A program made the position numbers and the translations under genes. DNA of 64,000 bases from the NCBI GenBank assembly GCA_965249895.1, contig CBDFNC010000005.1, positions 2,790,001 through 2,854,000 of the forward strand, written 5' to 3'. Source of the stretch: CBDFNC01 sp965249895. Its GTDB lineage: Bacteria > Pseudomonadota > Gammaproteobacteria > Enterobacterales > CBDFNC01. The notes beneath the pieces are model-generated. The model was not told the origin of the DNA and ran no database searches. It saw only the letters and a list, made by a program, of their open reading frames with translations. Below, in pieces: positions 38,902 through 52,239 of this stretch; within the stretch, counting starts at the first letter, position 1; each line of letters starts with the position of its first letter.

Positions 38902-39648
38902 TCACTGTGGATCCGTCAAGTTAATTGCTACTTTGCGCATTGATTCTCCCTGCAATTCAATTCGCTGTGCACGGTGGATCAATCTGTCCATTATCGCATC
39001 TGCATACGTCGCTTCCCCAATCAATTCATGCCACTTGGCTACTGGTAATTGGCTCATTATGATCATCGACCCTTGATCGTGTCTTGCATCGATTATGTCC
39101 AGCAGATCACTGCGGTGCTGGGGCGTTAATGTTTCCATTCCCCAATCATCCAAGATCAGGATCGGCGTTTTATTTAACTGATTGAGAAAGCGCGGGTAAC
39201 TGCCTTCACCGTGCACCTGGCGTAACTGCTCTTGTAACCCTTTCATCCTGAAGTAGCGTACTGCCACACCTTGTTGGCAGAAGTAATGACCAATCGCGCA
39301 GCCCAGATACGTTTTGCCACTCCCTGTCGCACCAGTAAAAATAAGGCTCTGGTGATGTTTAAACCAGTGCCCTTCAAGTAAGCTGCGGATCTTGGATTTT
39401 TCAATGCCACGGCTCGTGCGGTAATCGATATGGCTCGGATGGGCTGCCAGCCTGAATTTAGCTTGCTTGACTAAACGTTCGATCTTTCGTTGTTCCCGTG
39501 TGGTTATTTCTTCCCCCAACAAGAGTGATAACCGATCATGGAAACTTAAATCAGTATATAAATTAGGTTGTTCTTCCTGACGTGCCAAACTGTCCATCAG
39601 GGTACTTAAACGTAAGTCAGTAAGTTGCTGTGTTAATTGTGAATTCAT
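38902..39648 (-). CDS. istB: IstB-like ATP-binding protein
   Basis: AAA+ ATPase helper of IS21 transposition; it chooses target DNA and stimulates IstA. It has 248 residues, full length. The N-terminal helical domain MNSQLTQQLTDLRLSTLMDS is followed by Walker A FTGATGSGKTYLG (about residue 105) and Walker B ILILDDWGM (about residue 170), then SQLPVAKWHELIGE. It begins 11 bp after istA. Intact. Confidence 0.95.
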   Translation of the reverse strand: MNSQLTQQLTDLRLSTLMDSLARQEEQPNLYTDLSFHDRLSLLLGEEITTREQRKIERLVKQAKFRLAAHPSHIDYRTSRGIEKSKIRSLLEGHWFKHHQSLIFTGATGSGKTYLGCAIGHYFCQQGVAVRYFRMKGLQEQLRQVHGEGSYPRFLNQLNKTPILILDDWGMETLTPQHRSDLLDIIDARHDQGSMIIMSQLPVAKWHELIGEATYADAIMDRLIHRAQRIELQGESMRKVAINLTDPQ

Positions 39649-39659
39649 CTTTATTTTCC

Positions 39660-41207
39660 TTAGTGAAAGTAATTCTGACCACGTAGATTGTCATGCTTAA
39701 CTCCCGCAAGCAGATCGGCCTGCTCAGGTTCGCGTACTTCTTTATCTAAACCCTTTTTCAGAATTATTTTTATGTTTTCCAGTCGATACCCCCCGGTATC
39801 CAATGCGCGCTGGCAAGCATCATTAAGACGTTTTTTCGGGTAGGTTTTACTCAGGCTTAGCAAGCCAAAGCAGACTTTATAACTTTGTTGCGGGTGCGCT
39901 TTACTCGCTAACTTGTATTCAACCCATTGCAAAACATAGTCGCCGAGTTTGCCCGCCCATTGTTTTAATCGCTCTGGGGTCCATTTTGCATAATCCTGAT
40001 GGGCTTTAGGCATGTGTTCAACCAAGGTGCTGTATCCGCCGACATGATGAGAGCGGGGATGTTGGGCTACACACTGGCTGTGATAGTAGAGCTTTACCGT
40101 TTTTTCACTCACATGCGCCTCAATTTGTTTCTTGAGCAATCCATAAGGCACTGAGTAATAGTGCTTGTTCACTTCAATGTGATAATCCACATTGACCTTC
40201 ACCTTTTTAATAAAAGTATACTGGTAAGCAAGCAGCGGTAGAGGCCTCATAGCCGGGAGCTCGTGGGCATAAAATTGACTGGCTCTGTCGCCGGGAAGTT
40301 TCTGAAACGCTTTGGTATTTAACCGTACCAACAACTCACTAATGCGCTGATTCAAGTGCGTTAATGTGTAAAATATTTCATGACGCAAGACCGCCATTAT
40401 CCAGCGTTCAACAATCAGGACACCATTTTCAGCTTTCGCTTTATCCTTGGGTTTCAGCGGTCTGGCCGGGATAATAGCCACATTATAATGGGCAGCCAGC
40501 TGCTGATAGGTTGGGTTTAAATCAGGATCATATTTACAGGCTCTGGTGGTGCCGGAGCGTAAATTATCCGGGACGATGATTTCAGGTACTGCCCCCAGAA
40601 ATTGAAATGCCCGGGCATGGCTCATCACCCAGTCTTCGAGTTGCTGCGATAATGTCGCCTCAGCGTAGGTATAACTTGAGCCCCCCATCACAGCCACAAA
40701 GACTTGCGCCCCTCGATATTCGCCCGTATCCGGGTTAACAATGGGGATTGTCGGTCCGCAGTAATCGACAAATAACTTCTCGCCATACTGATGGGTTTGT
40801 CGCATTGAGGGTTGTTGACGTGAGCGCCACTCTTTGTAAATACGGCACAGCTGCGGATAACTGTAATTGTTGTCGGCGTTTCGCTCTACGTACTCTTGCC
40901 ATAGCAACTGTTTAGTCACGCCTTTTTTCTTTAATTGCTGATGAAATTCAGACCAATTTGGCAAAGGAATAGCTGTTCTGGGGGTGATCTTTGTTTGTAA
41001 AAAGTGCTTGTTTAACTTGAAGTCATCCCACTGCTCTGGCAATGGCCAGGTTTCGATCCCCATCAACTTTGCACGATTGACATAAGTTGAGACAGTACCA
41101 GGTGAGATGGATAAGCTTGTTGCAATTTTACGGTGAGATAACTTACTTTCGTATTTTAATCGAAGTATTTCTTTGAGTTTTCGCATTGAAATGGACTCGG
41201 TTGGCAT
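39660..41207 (-). CDS. istA: IstA transposase (IS21 family)
   Basis: DDE transposase of IS21, 515 residues, full length. The N-terminal helix-turn-helix HRKIATSLSISPGTVSTYV (about residues 25-43) is followed by the catalytic motifs LFVDYCGPTIPIVN, IIVPDNLRSGT and KDKAKAENGVLIVERW, and a C-terminal beta-barrel region ending NLRGQNYFH. It pairs with istB, and the element ends are intact, so it may still be active. It is clearly different in sequence from IstA of element 1. Confidence 0.95.
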   Translation of the reverse strand: MPTESISMRKLKEILRLKYESKLSHRKIATSLSISPGTVSTYVNRAKLMGIETWPLPEQWDDFKLNKHFLQTKITPRTAIPLPNWSEFHQQLKKKGVTKQLLWQEYVERNADNNYSYPQLCRIYKEWRSRQQPSMRQTHQYGEKLFVDYCGPTIPIVNPDTGEYRGAQVFVAVMGGSSYTYAEATLSQQLEDWVMSHARAFQFLGAVPEIIVPDNLRSGTTRACKYDPDLNPTYQQLAAHYNVAIIPARPLKPKDKAKAENGVLIVERWIMAVLRHEIFYTLTHLNQRISELLVRLNTKAFQKLPGDRASQFYAHELPAMRPLPLLAYQYTFIKKVKVNVDYHIEVNKHYYSVPYGLLKKQIEAHVSEKTVKLYYHSQCVAQHPRSHHVGGYSTLVEHMPKAHQDYAKWTPERLKQWAGKLGDYVLQWVEYKLASKAHPQQSYKVCFGLLSLSKTYPKKRLNDACQRALDTGGYRLENIKIILKKGLDKEVREPEQADLLAGVKHDNLRGQNYFH

Positions 41208-41404
41208 AACGGCTCTTTAATAAGAAATGGAGCAAATATTATGCGGGCATTAACAATGAAAAATGGCAAGATTGAATGAGATCTTTTGAAGTTAAACTAA
41301 CTAAAATTGGTGATCAGCATCAATAAGAAAGAGTGATCAGCTTGAATGAGAATGTGTGATCAGCTTCGATGAGAACAGGTGATCAGCATCCATGAGAATA
41401 TGCA

Positions 41405-41741
41405 GTTCGATATAGATGTTAATATCTCTCCCTGTAAACCTTACTCCTTACTCCTTACTCAGATTGACTGCGCTTTTCAATAAATTCACAAATCTGTTGA
41501 CGCTGAACTGGCATCAATGCGGGAGGACGGCAAGGTGAAGTGCGGTGTTCAAGACCATCCAGTCCGGCATCAAGGTATTGCGCAAGCCATTTATTGACGC
41601 TGGTCCGGCTGACTTTAACAATTTCGCAATGGCAGTCCGACTTTTACCTGCTTTGGAATGCGCCACTGTCAGTAATCGTTTGTACTTTCTGACGTCTTTT
41701 TCTTGTCGAGCGAGAGAATAGAGCTTTTCTACTGTCAGCAT
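41405..41741 (-). pseudogene. IS630 transposase fragment, N-terminal third
   Basis: Starts MLTVEKLYSLARQEKDVRKY at 41741. A one-base frameshift near 41610 breaks the frame; the other frame continues VSRTSVNKWLAQYLDAGLDG to a stop near 41455, and a third stretch reads TGRDINIYIE up to the IS21-2 end. Removing IS21-2 gives IYIE-QHFDIHYEP, joining the middle fragment. This gene was decayed as well as interrupted. Confidence 0.85.
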
Positions 41742-41851
41742 CCTGAATAAATAATCGAGGTTGATTTAGACTGGTAATATTAGCATTAGTAACGAGCGTG
41801 AAGGAGTCAGCTGAAGTGACTTTAACCACAGCCAAGGGGATTTTTCAGACG
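41742..41851. other. Spacer between IS630 remnant and rRNA operon 2
   Basis: About 110 bp with no convincing gene. I looked for the outer end of the old IS630 element here and near 29880-29930 and could not match an inverted repeat, so its borders are undefined. Confidence 0.4.
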
Positions 41852-41882
41852 AAAAAAGCCCGAACCTTTCGGTTCGGGCTTT
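41852..41882 (-). terminator. Terminator of rRNA operon 2
   Basis: On the minus strand AAAGCCCGAACC, GAAA loop, GGTTCGGGCTTT, then TTT: a 12-bp stem ending 9 bp after the 5S gene. It is the normal rRNA operon end; operon 1 has no equivalent. Confidence 0.93.
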
Positions 41883-41890
41883 CAATTTGG

Positions 41891-42009
41891 TACCTGGCAG
41901 TGTCCTACTCTCACATGGGGAAACCCCACACTACCATCGGCGCTATTGCGTTTCACTACTGAGTTCGGCATGGAGTCAGGTGGGTCCACAATGCTATGGC
42001 CGCCAGGCG
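41891..42009 (-). rRNA. rrf: 5S rRNA, operon 2
   Basis: About 119 nt, offset by exactly 18357 from the operon 1 copy and nearly identical to it. It is the last gene of the operon; there is no distal tRNA here. The ends are estimated. Confidence 0.96.
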
Positions 42010-42264
42010 ATAACTTGTTTTGCTCTCGCGCTAAGCGCGTGAGCTTTAAAATCTGGAAGTGATAAAGTTCGCAACAGCTCTTTGTCTTCTCACACCTTTA
42101 CTTCGTAAAAGTGTTGCCAGACCTTCACTTTTTGCAAGCAAAAAGTGAATAGTTCGCAAGTAATCTTTTGGTATTAACACCCTAATGCTTAGTTTCCTCT
42201 CACATGTCTGCGACATGTTGCCGGAACTGCGCGGGTTACTTCGTAACACCGCTTAGGAGTTGTA

Positions 42265-45153
<2,889 letters not shown>

Positions 45154-45465
45154 ATACAACACCTAAACAGTGTCGTATTGCAGGACCCACTTTCGTGCAT
45201 CCTTTGTCTTTACCAAGACACTTGCGAACTATAACTGAGCTTTTACTTGTAAAAGCGACCTGCCTGACAACATCATTTACCAAGTAAATGTGTGATAAGG
45301 CGCTAATACAAACTCAGTACGTGCTAAGTTTTAACACTTAACATTTATTTCTATTGCTTGAATAATCACTACTTTATAAAGTAATAATCACTCGGTATTG
45401 AATACATCATCATATGTATTCAATGAACTTTATCAGCTTTCCAAATTTTTAAAGAGCAATTGCTT

Positions 45466-45513
45466 AAAAAAGCAAAGCAATATAATCACAACCGAAGTTG
45501 CTATATTGCTTTG
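45466..45513 (-). terminator. Terminator-like hairpin inside rRNA operon 2
   Basis: On the minus strand CAAAGCAATATA and TATATTGCTTTG form a 12-bp stem, with an inner CAAC-TTCG-GTTG hairpin, followed by C and six U. It lies between tRNA-Glu and the 23S boxA (about 45440-45458). The sequence differs from the operon 1 hairpin but the position and shape agree. Confidence 0.65.
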
Positions 45514-45570
45514 TGCTTTCAAGCACGATACGAAGGTGGTTTCTTAGTTCGCCATCTTTCGTAAGAAAGA

Positions 45571-45646
45571 TGGTATCCCGTACGAGATTTGAACTCGTGT
45601 TACCGCCGTGAAAGGGCGGTGTCCTAGGCCTCTAGACGAACGGGAC
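45571..45646 (-). tRNA. gltT: tRNA-Glu (anticodon TTC), rRNA spacer
   Basis: A 76-nt cloverleaf with encoded CCA, 5' GTCCCGTTCGTCTAGAGG and anticodon loop CTTTCAC. It is the only tRNA in this spacer, as in the E. coli rrnB operon next to murI. Confidence 0.97.
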
Positions 45647-45853
45647 ATAAACTCGATATGAGAAACATGTTTCTCAGCAGTTTATGAATCAGGCGAACGC
45701 TAGTGAGCAGCCATATTCCAGAAACTTCACATCTTTAATTAATCAGACAATTTGTGTGGGCACTCCCTGAACATCTCGAAGAGATGTGACTGGTCAAACA
45801 GCAGCTTTTACGAAGTAAAAGTGCGAGTTGACAACAGTTCGAGTCGCTTTAGG

Positions 45854-47396
<1,543 letters not shown>

Positions 47397-47619
47397 AAAG
47401 TTTTTTTGCCCTCTCATTTATTCGCAAGCGAATAAATTGTCGGACGAGATGTTTTGCAAGCAAAACATCCTGCTCAATGAATTCTGGTTTTCATTCCCAC
47501 TATAAATAGTGGTCATAAAGTCGTTCTGTCGAACATCCAAAATATTGAGAAAATCGTTTGCAGCTAAGCTGCTTAGCGAGTCTCAAGTACTGTTGGAGTG
47601 TCCACACAGATTGTCTGAT

Positions 47620-47636
47620 TAAATTGTTAAAGAGCG
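47620..47636 (-). promoter_or_regulatory. rRNA leader boxA, operon 2
   Basis: On the minus strand CGCTCTTTAACAATTTA, identical to the operon 1 copy, about 225 bases before 16S. It is the recognition site for rRNA antitermination factors. Confidence 0.85.
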
Positions 47637-47821
47637 TTGAGTCGGCGTTTGTTTGCCTCGTCAGGGCTGCGTATACTACGCTAGCCGTTTCGAAAGTCAA
47701 CTGCTAATTCCGAAGAAGTTTGCAATTTTCTTTCCAGGGTTGAAACCGCAGTTTCTGACCTGACTGATGTCGCTTCAGCCCTTGTCCCGTATGGGGTGGC
47801 TTGCCGTCTCAGTGGTTGCGC

Positions 47822-47849
47822 ATTATAGAGAAGCGATTAATAAGAGCAA
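47822..47849 (-). promoter_or_regulatory. rRNA operon 2 promoter
   Basis: On the minus strand TTGCTC, a 16-bp spacer and TATAAT are followed by GCGCAACC. The -10 and discriminator are the same as in operon 1; the spacer and upstream DNA differ. The following 270 bp up to 48123 contain no gene. Confidence 0.85.
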
Positions 47850-48123
47850 GCCTTTTTAAGGAAAAAGTTAATCCCGGCGTTCAAACGCCTAAATTCCACA
47901 CTATCTGTATGAATTATGCGCCAAATCACATAATTAGTGCTTAGCTATCACAACTATTGTTAAAAAATTGGAAACAGATTCAAACTTGTATTGGTTAAAG
48001 TTGATAGAGTAGCGACCGATACATTGAGTTCTCGTTCACTAATCTATGCTTATTAAGGTATAAGGTGAACTCGTTGTAATCTAAAAAACTAAAATTACCA
48101 ATCTTCAGAGGTTTATTTAAAAT

Positions 48124-48603
48124 ATGAAATCGTCCAACACACTCTTGTTATCTGTGTTGCTTTCCTTTGGCTTGGCTGGCGTAGGTTTTGTACTGGCTAC
48201 TTTGATTAATGTTGACGGCATGAGAACTGAGCTTCTATTTGCTGCAGGGATAGCAATCGGTGGCATCGCAGTTTCCTTATTAAAGCCTAAGACTCAGCAA
48301 GAAAAGGAATTGGCAACCAAAACACTATATGTGGGTAATCTTCCTTACAGGGCAAATGAAGTCTCTGTACGTAAATTATTTTCTGAACACGGGCGTGTCT
48401 TATCGGTCCGCTTAATGAAGGATAAACAAACAGGTAAACGTCGCGGTTTTGGTTTTGTCGAAATGGCCGAAGCTGATGCTGGAAAAGCGGTTGATGCACT
48501 AAATGATAAAGAGTATCAGCAGCGCACTCTTAAGGTCAGGGAAGCTAATGAACGTGCAGCTCCCCCCAAAAACGAGGAACAAAACACTTCAGACTTGGAA
48601 TAA
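48124..48603 (+). CDS. Membrane-anchored RRM RNA-binding protein
   Basis: A 159-residue protein with two hydrophobic segments (about residues 6-27 and 36-53) and then a cytoplasmic RNA recognition motif (about residues 66-145). RNP2 is TLYVGNLP and RNP1 is KRRGFGFVEM, both complete with their aromatic residues. The tail is charged (NERAAPPKNEEQ). RRM proteins occur in many bacteria, often as short soluble cold-inducible proteins; the membrane anchor points to RNA bound at the inner membrane. The target is unknown. Its stop is 1 bp from the convergent murI stop. Confidence 0.85.
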   Translation: MKSSNTLLLSVLLSFGLAGVGFVLATLINVDGMRTELLFAAGIAIGGIAVSLLKPKTQQEKELATKTLYVGNLPYRANEVSVRKLFSEHGRVLSVRLMKDKQTGKRRGFGFVEMAEADAGKAVDALNDKEYQQRTLKVREANERAAPPKNEEQNTSDLE

Positions 48604-48604
48604 T

Positions 48605-49456
48605 CTATTCCAGCTGCTCAACCTGACCGAGCCCCCACTGACTTAGTGGCTTGGTCAGGGCTTGAGTTTTTCTATCTAACCGGGTGCAAAGTACCTTACA
48701 CTCAGCTTGTTCAGAACGGCCGGGGTCAACCGATTGAAAAAGTGAAATAGTACGCCTAGCAATCGCTTCTCCCGAATCAACCAAATTTACATCAGCGCCC
48801 AAAACGGCTTTTAGTTCATCAGACAGCAGTGGAAAATGAGTACAACCTAATACGATAGTATCCGGGACAACCTCACCGACTAACCATGGGCGCAGAATGG
48901 CCTCCAGCTCTGCCAGCCGAATTTCTTTACCCATTAGTTTATCTTCAGCAAGCCGGACTAATTCAGTAGTGCCGATAGTTAATACGGTTTTATCGGCAGC
49001 AAACTCAGCTATCAGTCCCTTTGTATAAGCTCTTGTAACTGTTCCCGGAGTTGCCAATAACCCAATCACTTGGTTTTTAGTTAATTTGGCTGCAGGTTTG
49101 ATCGCAGGCACCACCCCTACAACTGGAATGTTAAGACATGTTCGGATACTGTCCATGACTAAGGTGCTCGCAGAGTTACACGCAACCACGACTAAATCGG
49201 CTCTCTCTTGCTTCACTGCTTTGGTGATAATCTGGCAGGTTCTACGGATCAGTAAATCAGATGCTAATTCACCGTACGGAAAGTACTTATTATCGAAAAG
49301 GTACACGATTGATAAATGGGGGTTAACCTTTTTAACTTCCTGAAGTATCGATATGCCACCTACACCAGAGTCAAAAATGAGCACCTTTTGAGACAAAACC
49401 GCAACCAAGCTGAATAGAAAGAGGTGATTCTGGCCCAAGACTCGTCTAATTAGCAA
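48605..49456 (-). CDS. murI: Glutamate racemase
   Basis: Makes D-glutamate for peptidoglycan. The frame has 283 residues from a TTG at 49456, but the conserved part starts at KVLIFDSGVGGIS; TTG starts at 49438, 49408 and 49396 are alternatives and no ATG is present. The two catalytic cysteines are in VVACNSAST and VLGCTHFPLL. As in E. coli it stands next to an rRNA operon that has a tRNA-Glu spacer, though one small gene lies between. Confidence 0.93.
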   Translation of the reverse strand: MLIRRVLGQNHLFLFSLVAVLSQKVLIFDSGVGGISILQEVKKVNPHLSIVYLFDNKYFPYGELASDLLIRRTCQIITKAVKQERADLVVVACNSASTLVMDSIRTCLNIPVVGVVPAIKPAAKLTKNQVIGLLATPGTVTRAYTKGLIAEFAADKTVLTIGTTELVRLAEDKLMGKEIRLAELEAILRPWLVGEVVPDTIVLGCTHFPLLSDELKAVLGADVNLVDSGEAIARRTISLFQSVDPGRSEQAECKVLCTRLDRKTQALTKPLSQWGLGQVEQLE

Positions 49457-49504
49457 GCAAAAAGATTACCCGTATTCCATCTCTCAGCGAAATACGGGCT
49501 AACA

Positions 49505-50920
49505 CTACTCCCCTAGCTCAGATAAAACATCTAACATGCGATTATTAAACTCACTAAATCTTTCTTGCTCTTTTTTCAGCTGGTCTTCAGTGAAGTCAAA
49601 TTGATGTTTAAGTACTTCTTGCATTAACTTGTCGAACTGATCCGCACCATCTAGCAATTTATTGGTTTGCTCACCTACGGCCGTTAAATCTTGTAGATAA
49701 GACTTCAATTCCTCAAGGAAGGCTGGCATTCCGGTGTCTGTTACTTGGGGTTGGGGTGATATTTTCTGGTATGACTGAGCGACCTGAATTGTCTCTACTT
49801 TCTTAAAATCCAGGGAGAAACCTGCCAACTCTTTGTCATCAAACCCTAACTCCAGGGCTTGGTTAAAGGCCTTGTCTAAATCACCATTAAAGAAAGTATT
49901 AGATAAAGAGCCCATTTTGCCCATAAGGTCCGATATGGCAGCCCTTTCATCAACATCTAGCTCCCCGTCTACGGAGAAACTGAAGTTTAACGCCTCATTG
50001 TACTCATACTGACTACTTCCCTGAGCCGCAAAATCATCTCCCACCGATTGGTAGCTAAGGCTGCCCTTCTCTTGATACTTTTCGCTAAGGTTATAGTCGA
50101 ATTGAGTGGCATTCTGATGTTCACCGTACGCCGCCAACGCGTCTTGCATATGCCCGTCTAAAGCGTGGGAAGGCCCACCCCCCTCTCCTGATCTGCCTTC
50201 AACATCAGAGAGCTCACCCTCTGAATTAGGCAATTGGCCAGCTGCCAAGTATTGGCTTTGCTCTTGATATTTCTGAATATCAGCAAAGCTGATCTTCACG
50301 GTATCTCCGTCTTTCGTACGAATTTCTATACTGGCGGTGTCTTTACGTTCATAGCTAGCCGCCTGAGCAACTGCAAATGCACCCAAAGCCGGCTTCACAG
50401 TATCCTGCTCACCAAGCAGGTCAGTTTCCAACTCATCCAAACCCTGTTGAATAAGAGCGAAACCTTTATCTATACCTTCCGCCAGTTCTTCATCCATCAT
50501 TCCCAGTTTTCCCAGCTCTTCCCGAGCCTCTGCAAAACCCGTATCAATTCCTTGTCGCGCTTGCGCCATCAGAGAAGCAACTTCGTCGTCACTAGCACCT
50601 CTGGCTTGGGCCTTGCCGATACTGGAACTGACAAAATCCAATACATTCTTAGCCACAGCTTCAAAGTCAAAGGCTGATTTCTCTTCTTCTGGAGGTGGCG
50701 CTTCTTCCACCGCTTTTCCATTGATCACCAGGTTCTGGTGCATGGAAATAGAAACCGCTCTAAATGCTACCTGACCATTTGATGCCTGACTGTAACTGGA
50801 CCTAAATATACTTGACGACATAAGCAACTGAGATGAATCAACATTTAGCTTTTTAACTTGCTTGTCTGAATCCGGAACTACAGATTGCATCAATAAATCT
50901 TTCATACCACCGATATTCAT
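49505..50920 (-). CDS. Uncharacterised acidic protein (DUF5610-like)
   Basis: A 471-residue, strongly acidic protein with no signal peptide or membrane segment. Residues about 80-165 (AVAKNVLDFVSSSIGKAQAR… DTGFAEAREELGKLGMM) are helical and resemble a domain I recall as DUF5610. Residues about 195-215 have SIEIRTKDGDTVKISFADIQ, followed by a low-complexity linker (EGELSDVEGRSGEGGG) and a long helical C-terminus (about residues 400-465). No enzyme motif is visible. It stands alone between murI and trmA, with its promoter side facing trmA. The function is unknown. Confidence 0.72.
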   Translation of the reverse strand: MNIGGMKDLLMQSVVPDSDKQVKKLNVDSSQLLMSSSIFRSSYSQASNGQVAFRAVSISMHQNLVINGKAVEEAPPPEEEKSAFDFEAVAKNVLDFVSSSIGKAQARGASDDEVASLMAQARQGIDTGFAEAREELGKLGMMDEELAEGIDKGFALIQQGLDELETDLLGEQDTVKPALGAFAVAQAASYERKDTASIEIRTKDGDTVKISFADIQKYQEQSQYLAAGQLPNSEGELSDVEGRSGEGGGPSHALDGHMQDALAAYGEHQNATQFDYNLSEKYQEKGSLSYQSVGDDFAAQGSSQYEYNEALNFSFSVDGELDVDERAAISDLMGKMGSLSNTFFNGDLDKAFNQALELGFDDKELAGFSLDFKKVETIQVAQSYQKISPQPQVTDTGMPAFLEELKSYLQDLTAVGEQTNKLLDGADQFDKLMQEVLKHQFDFTEDQLKKEQERFSEFNNRMLDVLSELGE

Positions 50921-51086
50921 AACCCTTTCCCCATTTGGGCCGACCCCGACTTAATATACCTATATCGGCTGGCACAGGTAAGTCTTGATGTTTTTTTTAC
51001 CTGGACAAAGCGCCATACTGCACTAAAATCTGCGCCTATTTCTGTCTAAGGCATTTTCACGCCTTTTATTCTGTTTGAGGTATACC

Positions 51087-52187
51087 ATGAGTTCAGTTTT
51101 TATCGACCCAGATAACTACGAGCATCAACTAGAGCAAAAAGCCAAGCACCTTAAACAGGAGTTTGCCCCATTTCAGGCTCCTGAGCTGGAAGTGTTTCCC
51201 TCCCCAAAGCAACATTACAGAATGCGCGCCGAGTTCAGAGTATGGCACCAGGGAGAGGATCTTTATTACATCATGTTTGATAAAGAGACCAAACAAAAAA
51301 TCAGAATTGATGAATTTGGACCTGCAGGCGCACTTATCAACCATCTGATGCCGGTACTGATAAATGCACTTAGAAACAACGAAGTGCTACGCAGAAAACT
51401 TTTCCAAGTAGACTTCCTTTCCAGCTTAAGTGAAGAGGTGGTGGTCAGCTTGCTGTATCACAAGCAACTGGATGATGAATGGCTGGAGCAAGCCAATGCA
51501 CTAAAGACAGAGCTGGAAAAAACATTTCAGCTAAGCCTTATTGGCCGCGCCAGAAAGCAGAAAATCACATTGGGTCAAGATTTTGTAATTGAAAAATTGT
51601 CCGTTAACGATAAAACACTGGTTTACAAGCAAGTAGAAAATAGTTTTACCCAGCCCAATGCCGTTGTTGCACAAAAAATGCTGGAATGGTCTCTGGACTG
51701 TACCCGTGAAAATCAAGGGGACCTACTAGAGCTTTATTGCGGTAACGGCAATTTTTCCCTGGCACTGGCTGAAAACTTTGATCAAGTGCTGGCAACTGAA
51801 ATCGCCAAACCATCTGTCGAATCGGCGCAATATAATATCGCTGCGAACCAAATAGACAATGTCACCATTATCCGTATGTCTGCCGAAGAGTTTACCCAGG
51901 CGATGCGTGGTGAGCGCAAGTTCCGCCGCCTGGAAGGTATAGATTTATCCAGCTACGACTGTAATACCATTTTTGTCGATCCGCCAAGATCCGGCCTGGA
52001 TGAAGAAACCGTAAAAATGGTGCAGGAATATGCCAACATTCTTTACATCAGCTGTAACCCAGATACCCTAACAGATAACCTGAAGACCTTCAGCAAGACA
52101 CACGATATTGCCCGCTTCGCCCTGTTCGATCAGTTTCCATATACCCACCATATGGAAGCTGGCGTCTACTTAACCAAAAAAGCCTGA
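51087..52187 (+). CDS. trmA: tRNA (uracil-5-)-methyltransferase
   Basis: Makes m5U54 (T54) in tRNA using S-adenosylmethionine. From ATG 51087 it has 366 residues, as in E. coli; GAGG lies 6 bases upstream, and a TTG at 51075 is less likely. The SAM-binding motif is LLELYCGNGNFSLAL (about residues 211-225), followed by FVDPPRSGLD and the catalytic cysteine in ISCNPDTL (about residue 324). It lacks the N-terminal TRAM domain, as expected for TrmA. Confidence 0.97.
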   Translation: MSSVFIDPDNYEHQLEQKAKHLKQEFAPFQAPELEVFPSPKQHYRMRAEFRVWHQGEDLYYIMFDKETKQKIRIDEFGPAGALINHLMPVLINALRNNEVLRRKLFQVDFLSSLSEEVVVSLLYHKQLDDEWLEQANALKTELEKTFQLSLIGRARKQKITLGQDFVIEKLSVNDKTLVYKQVENSFTQPNAVVAQKMLEWSLDCTRENQGDLLELYCGNGNFSLALAENFDQVLATEIAKPSVESAQYNIAANQIDNVTIIRMSAEEFTQAMRGERKFRRLEGIDLSSYDCNTIFVDPPRSGLDEETVKMVQEYANILYISCNPDTLTDNLKTFSKTHDIARFALFDQFPYTHHMEAGVYLTKKA

Positions 52188-52239
52188 CTGTAAGAATCTG
52201 TAGGAAGGTTTTTCCTGCAGACTCATCAAGCAAATCGGT

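Larger units (their letters stand above)
38790..41404. mobile_element. IS21-family element 2 (intact)
   Basis: A 2615-bp element. The ends are TGCGTATTCTCATGAAGATG (left) and TGCATATTCTCATGGATGC (right, reverse complement), with a 4-bp target duplication GTTC (38786-38789 and 41405-41408). It contains intact istA and istB on the minus strand. The terminal repeat motif (CTGATCAC with TTCTCAT, three or four copies at 41305-41404) differs from that of IS21-1. It was inserted in the same IS630 gene. Confidence 0.92.

Noticed and set aside
41644..41835. A 63-codon frame upstream of the IS630 N-terminal fragment
   Set aside because: It overlaps the real transposase start in another frame and has no family features.
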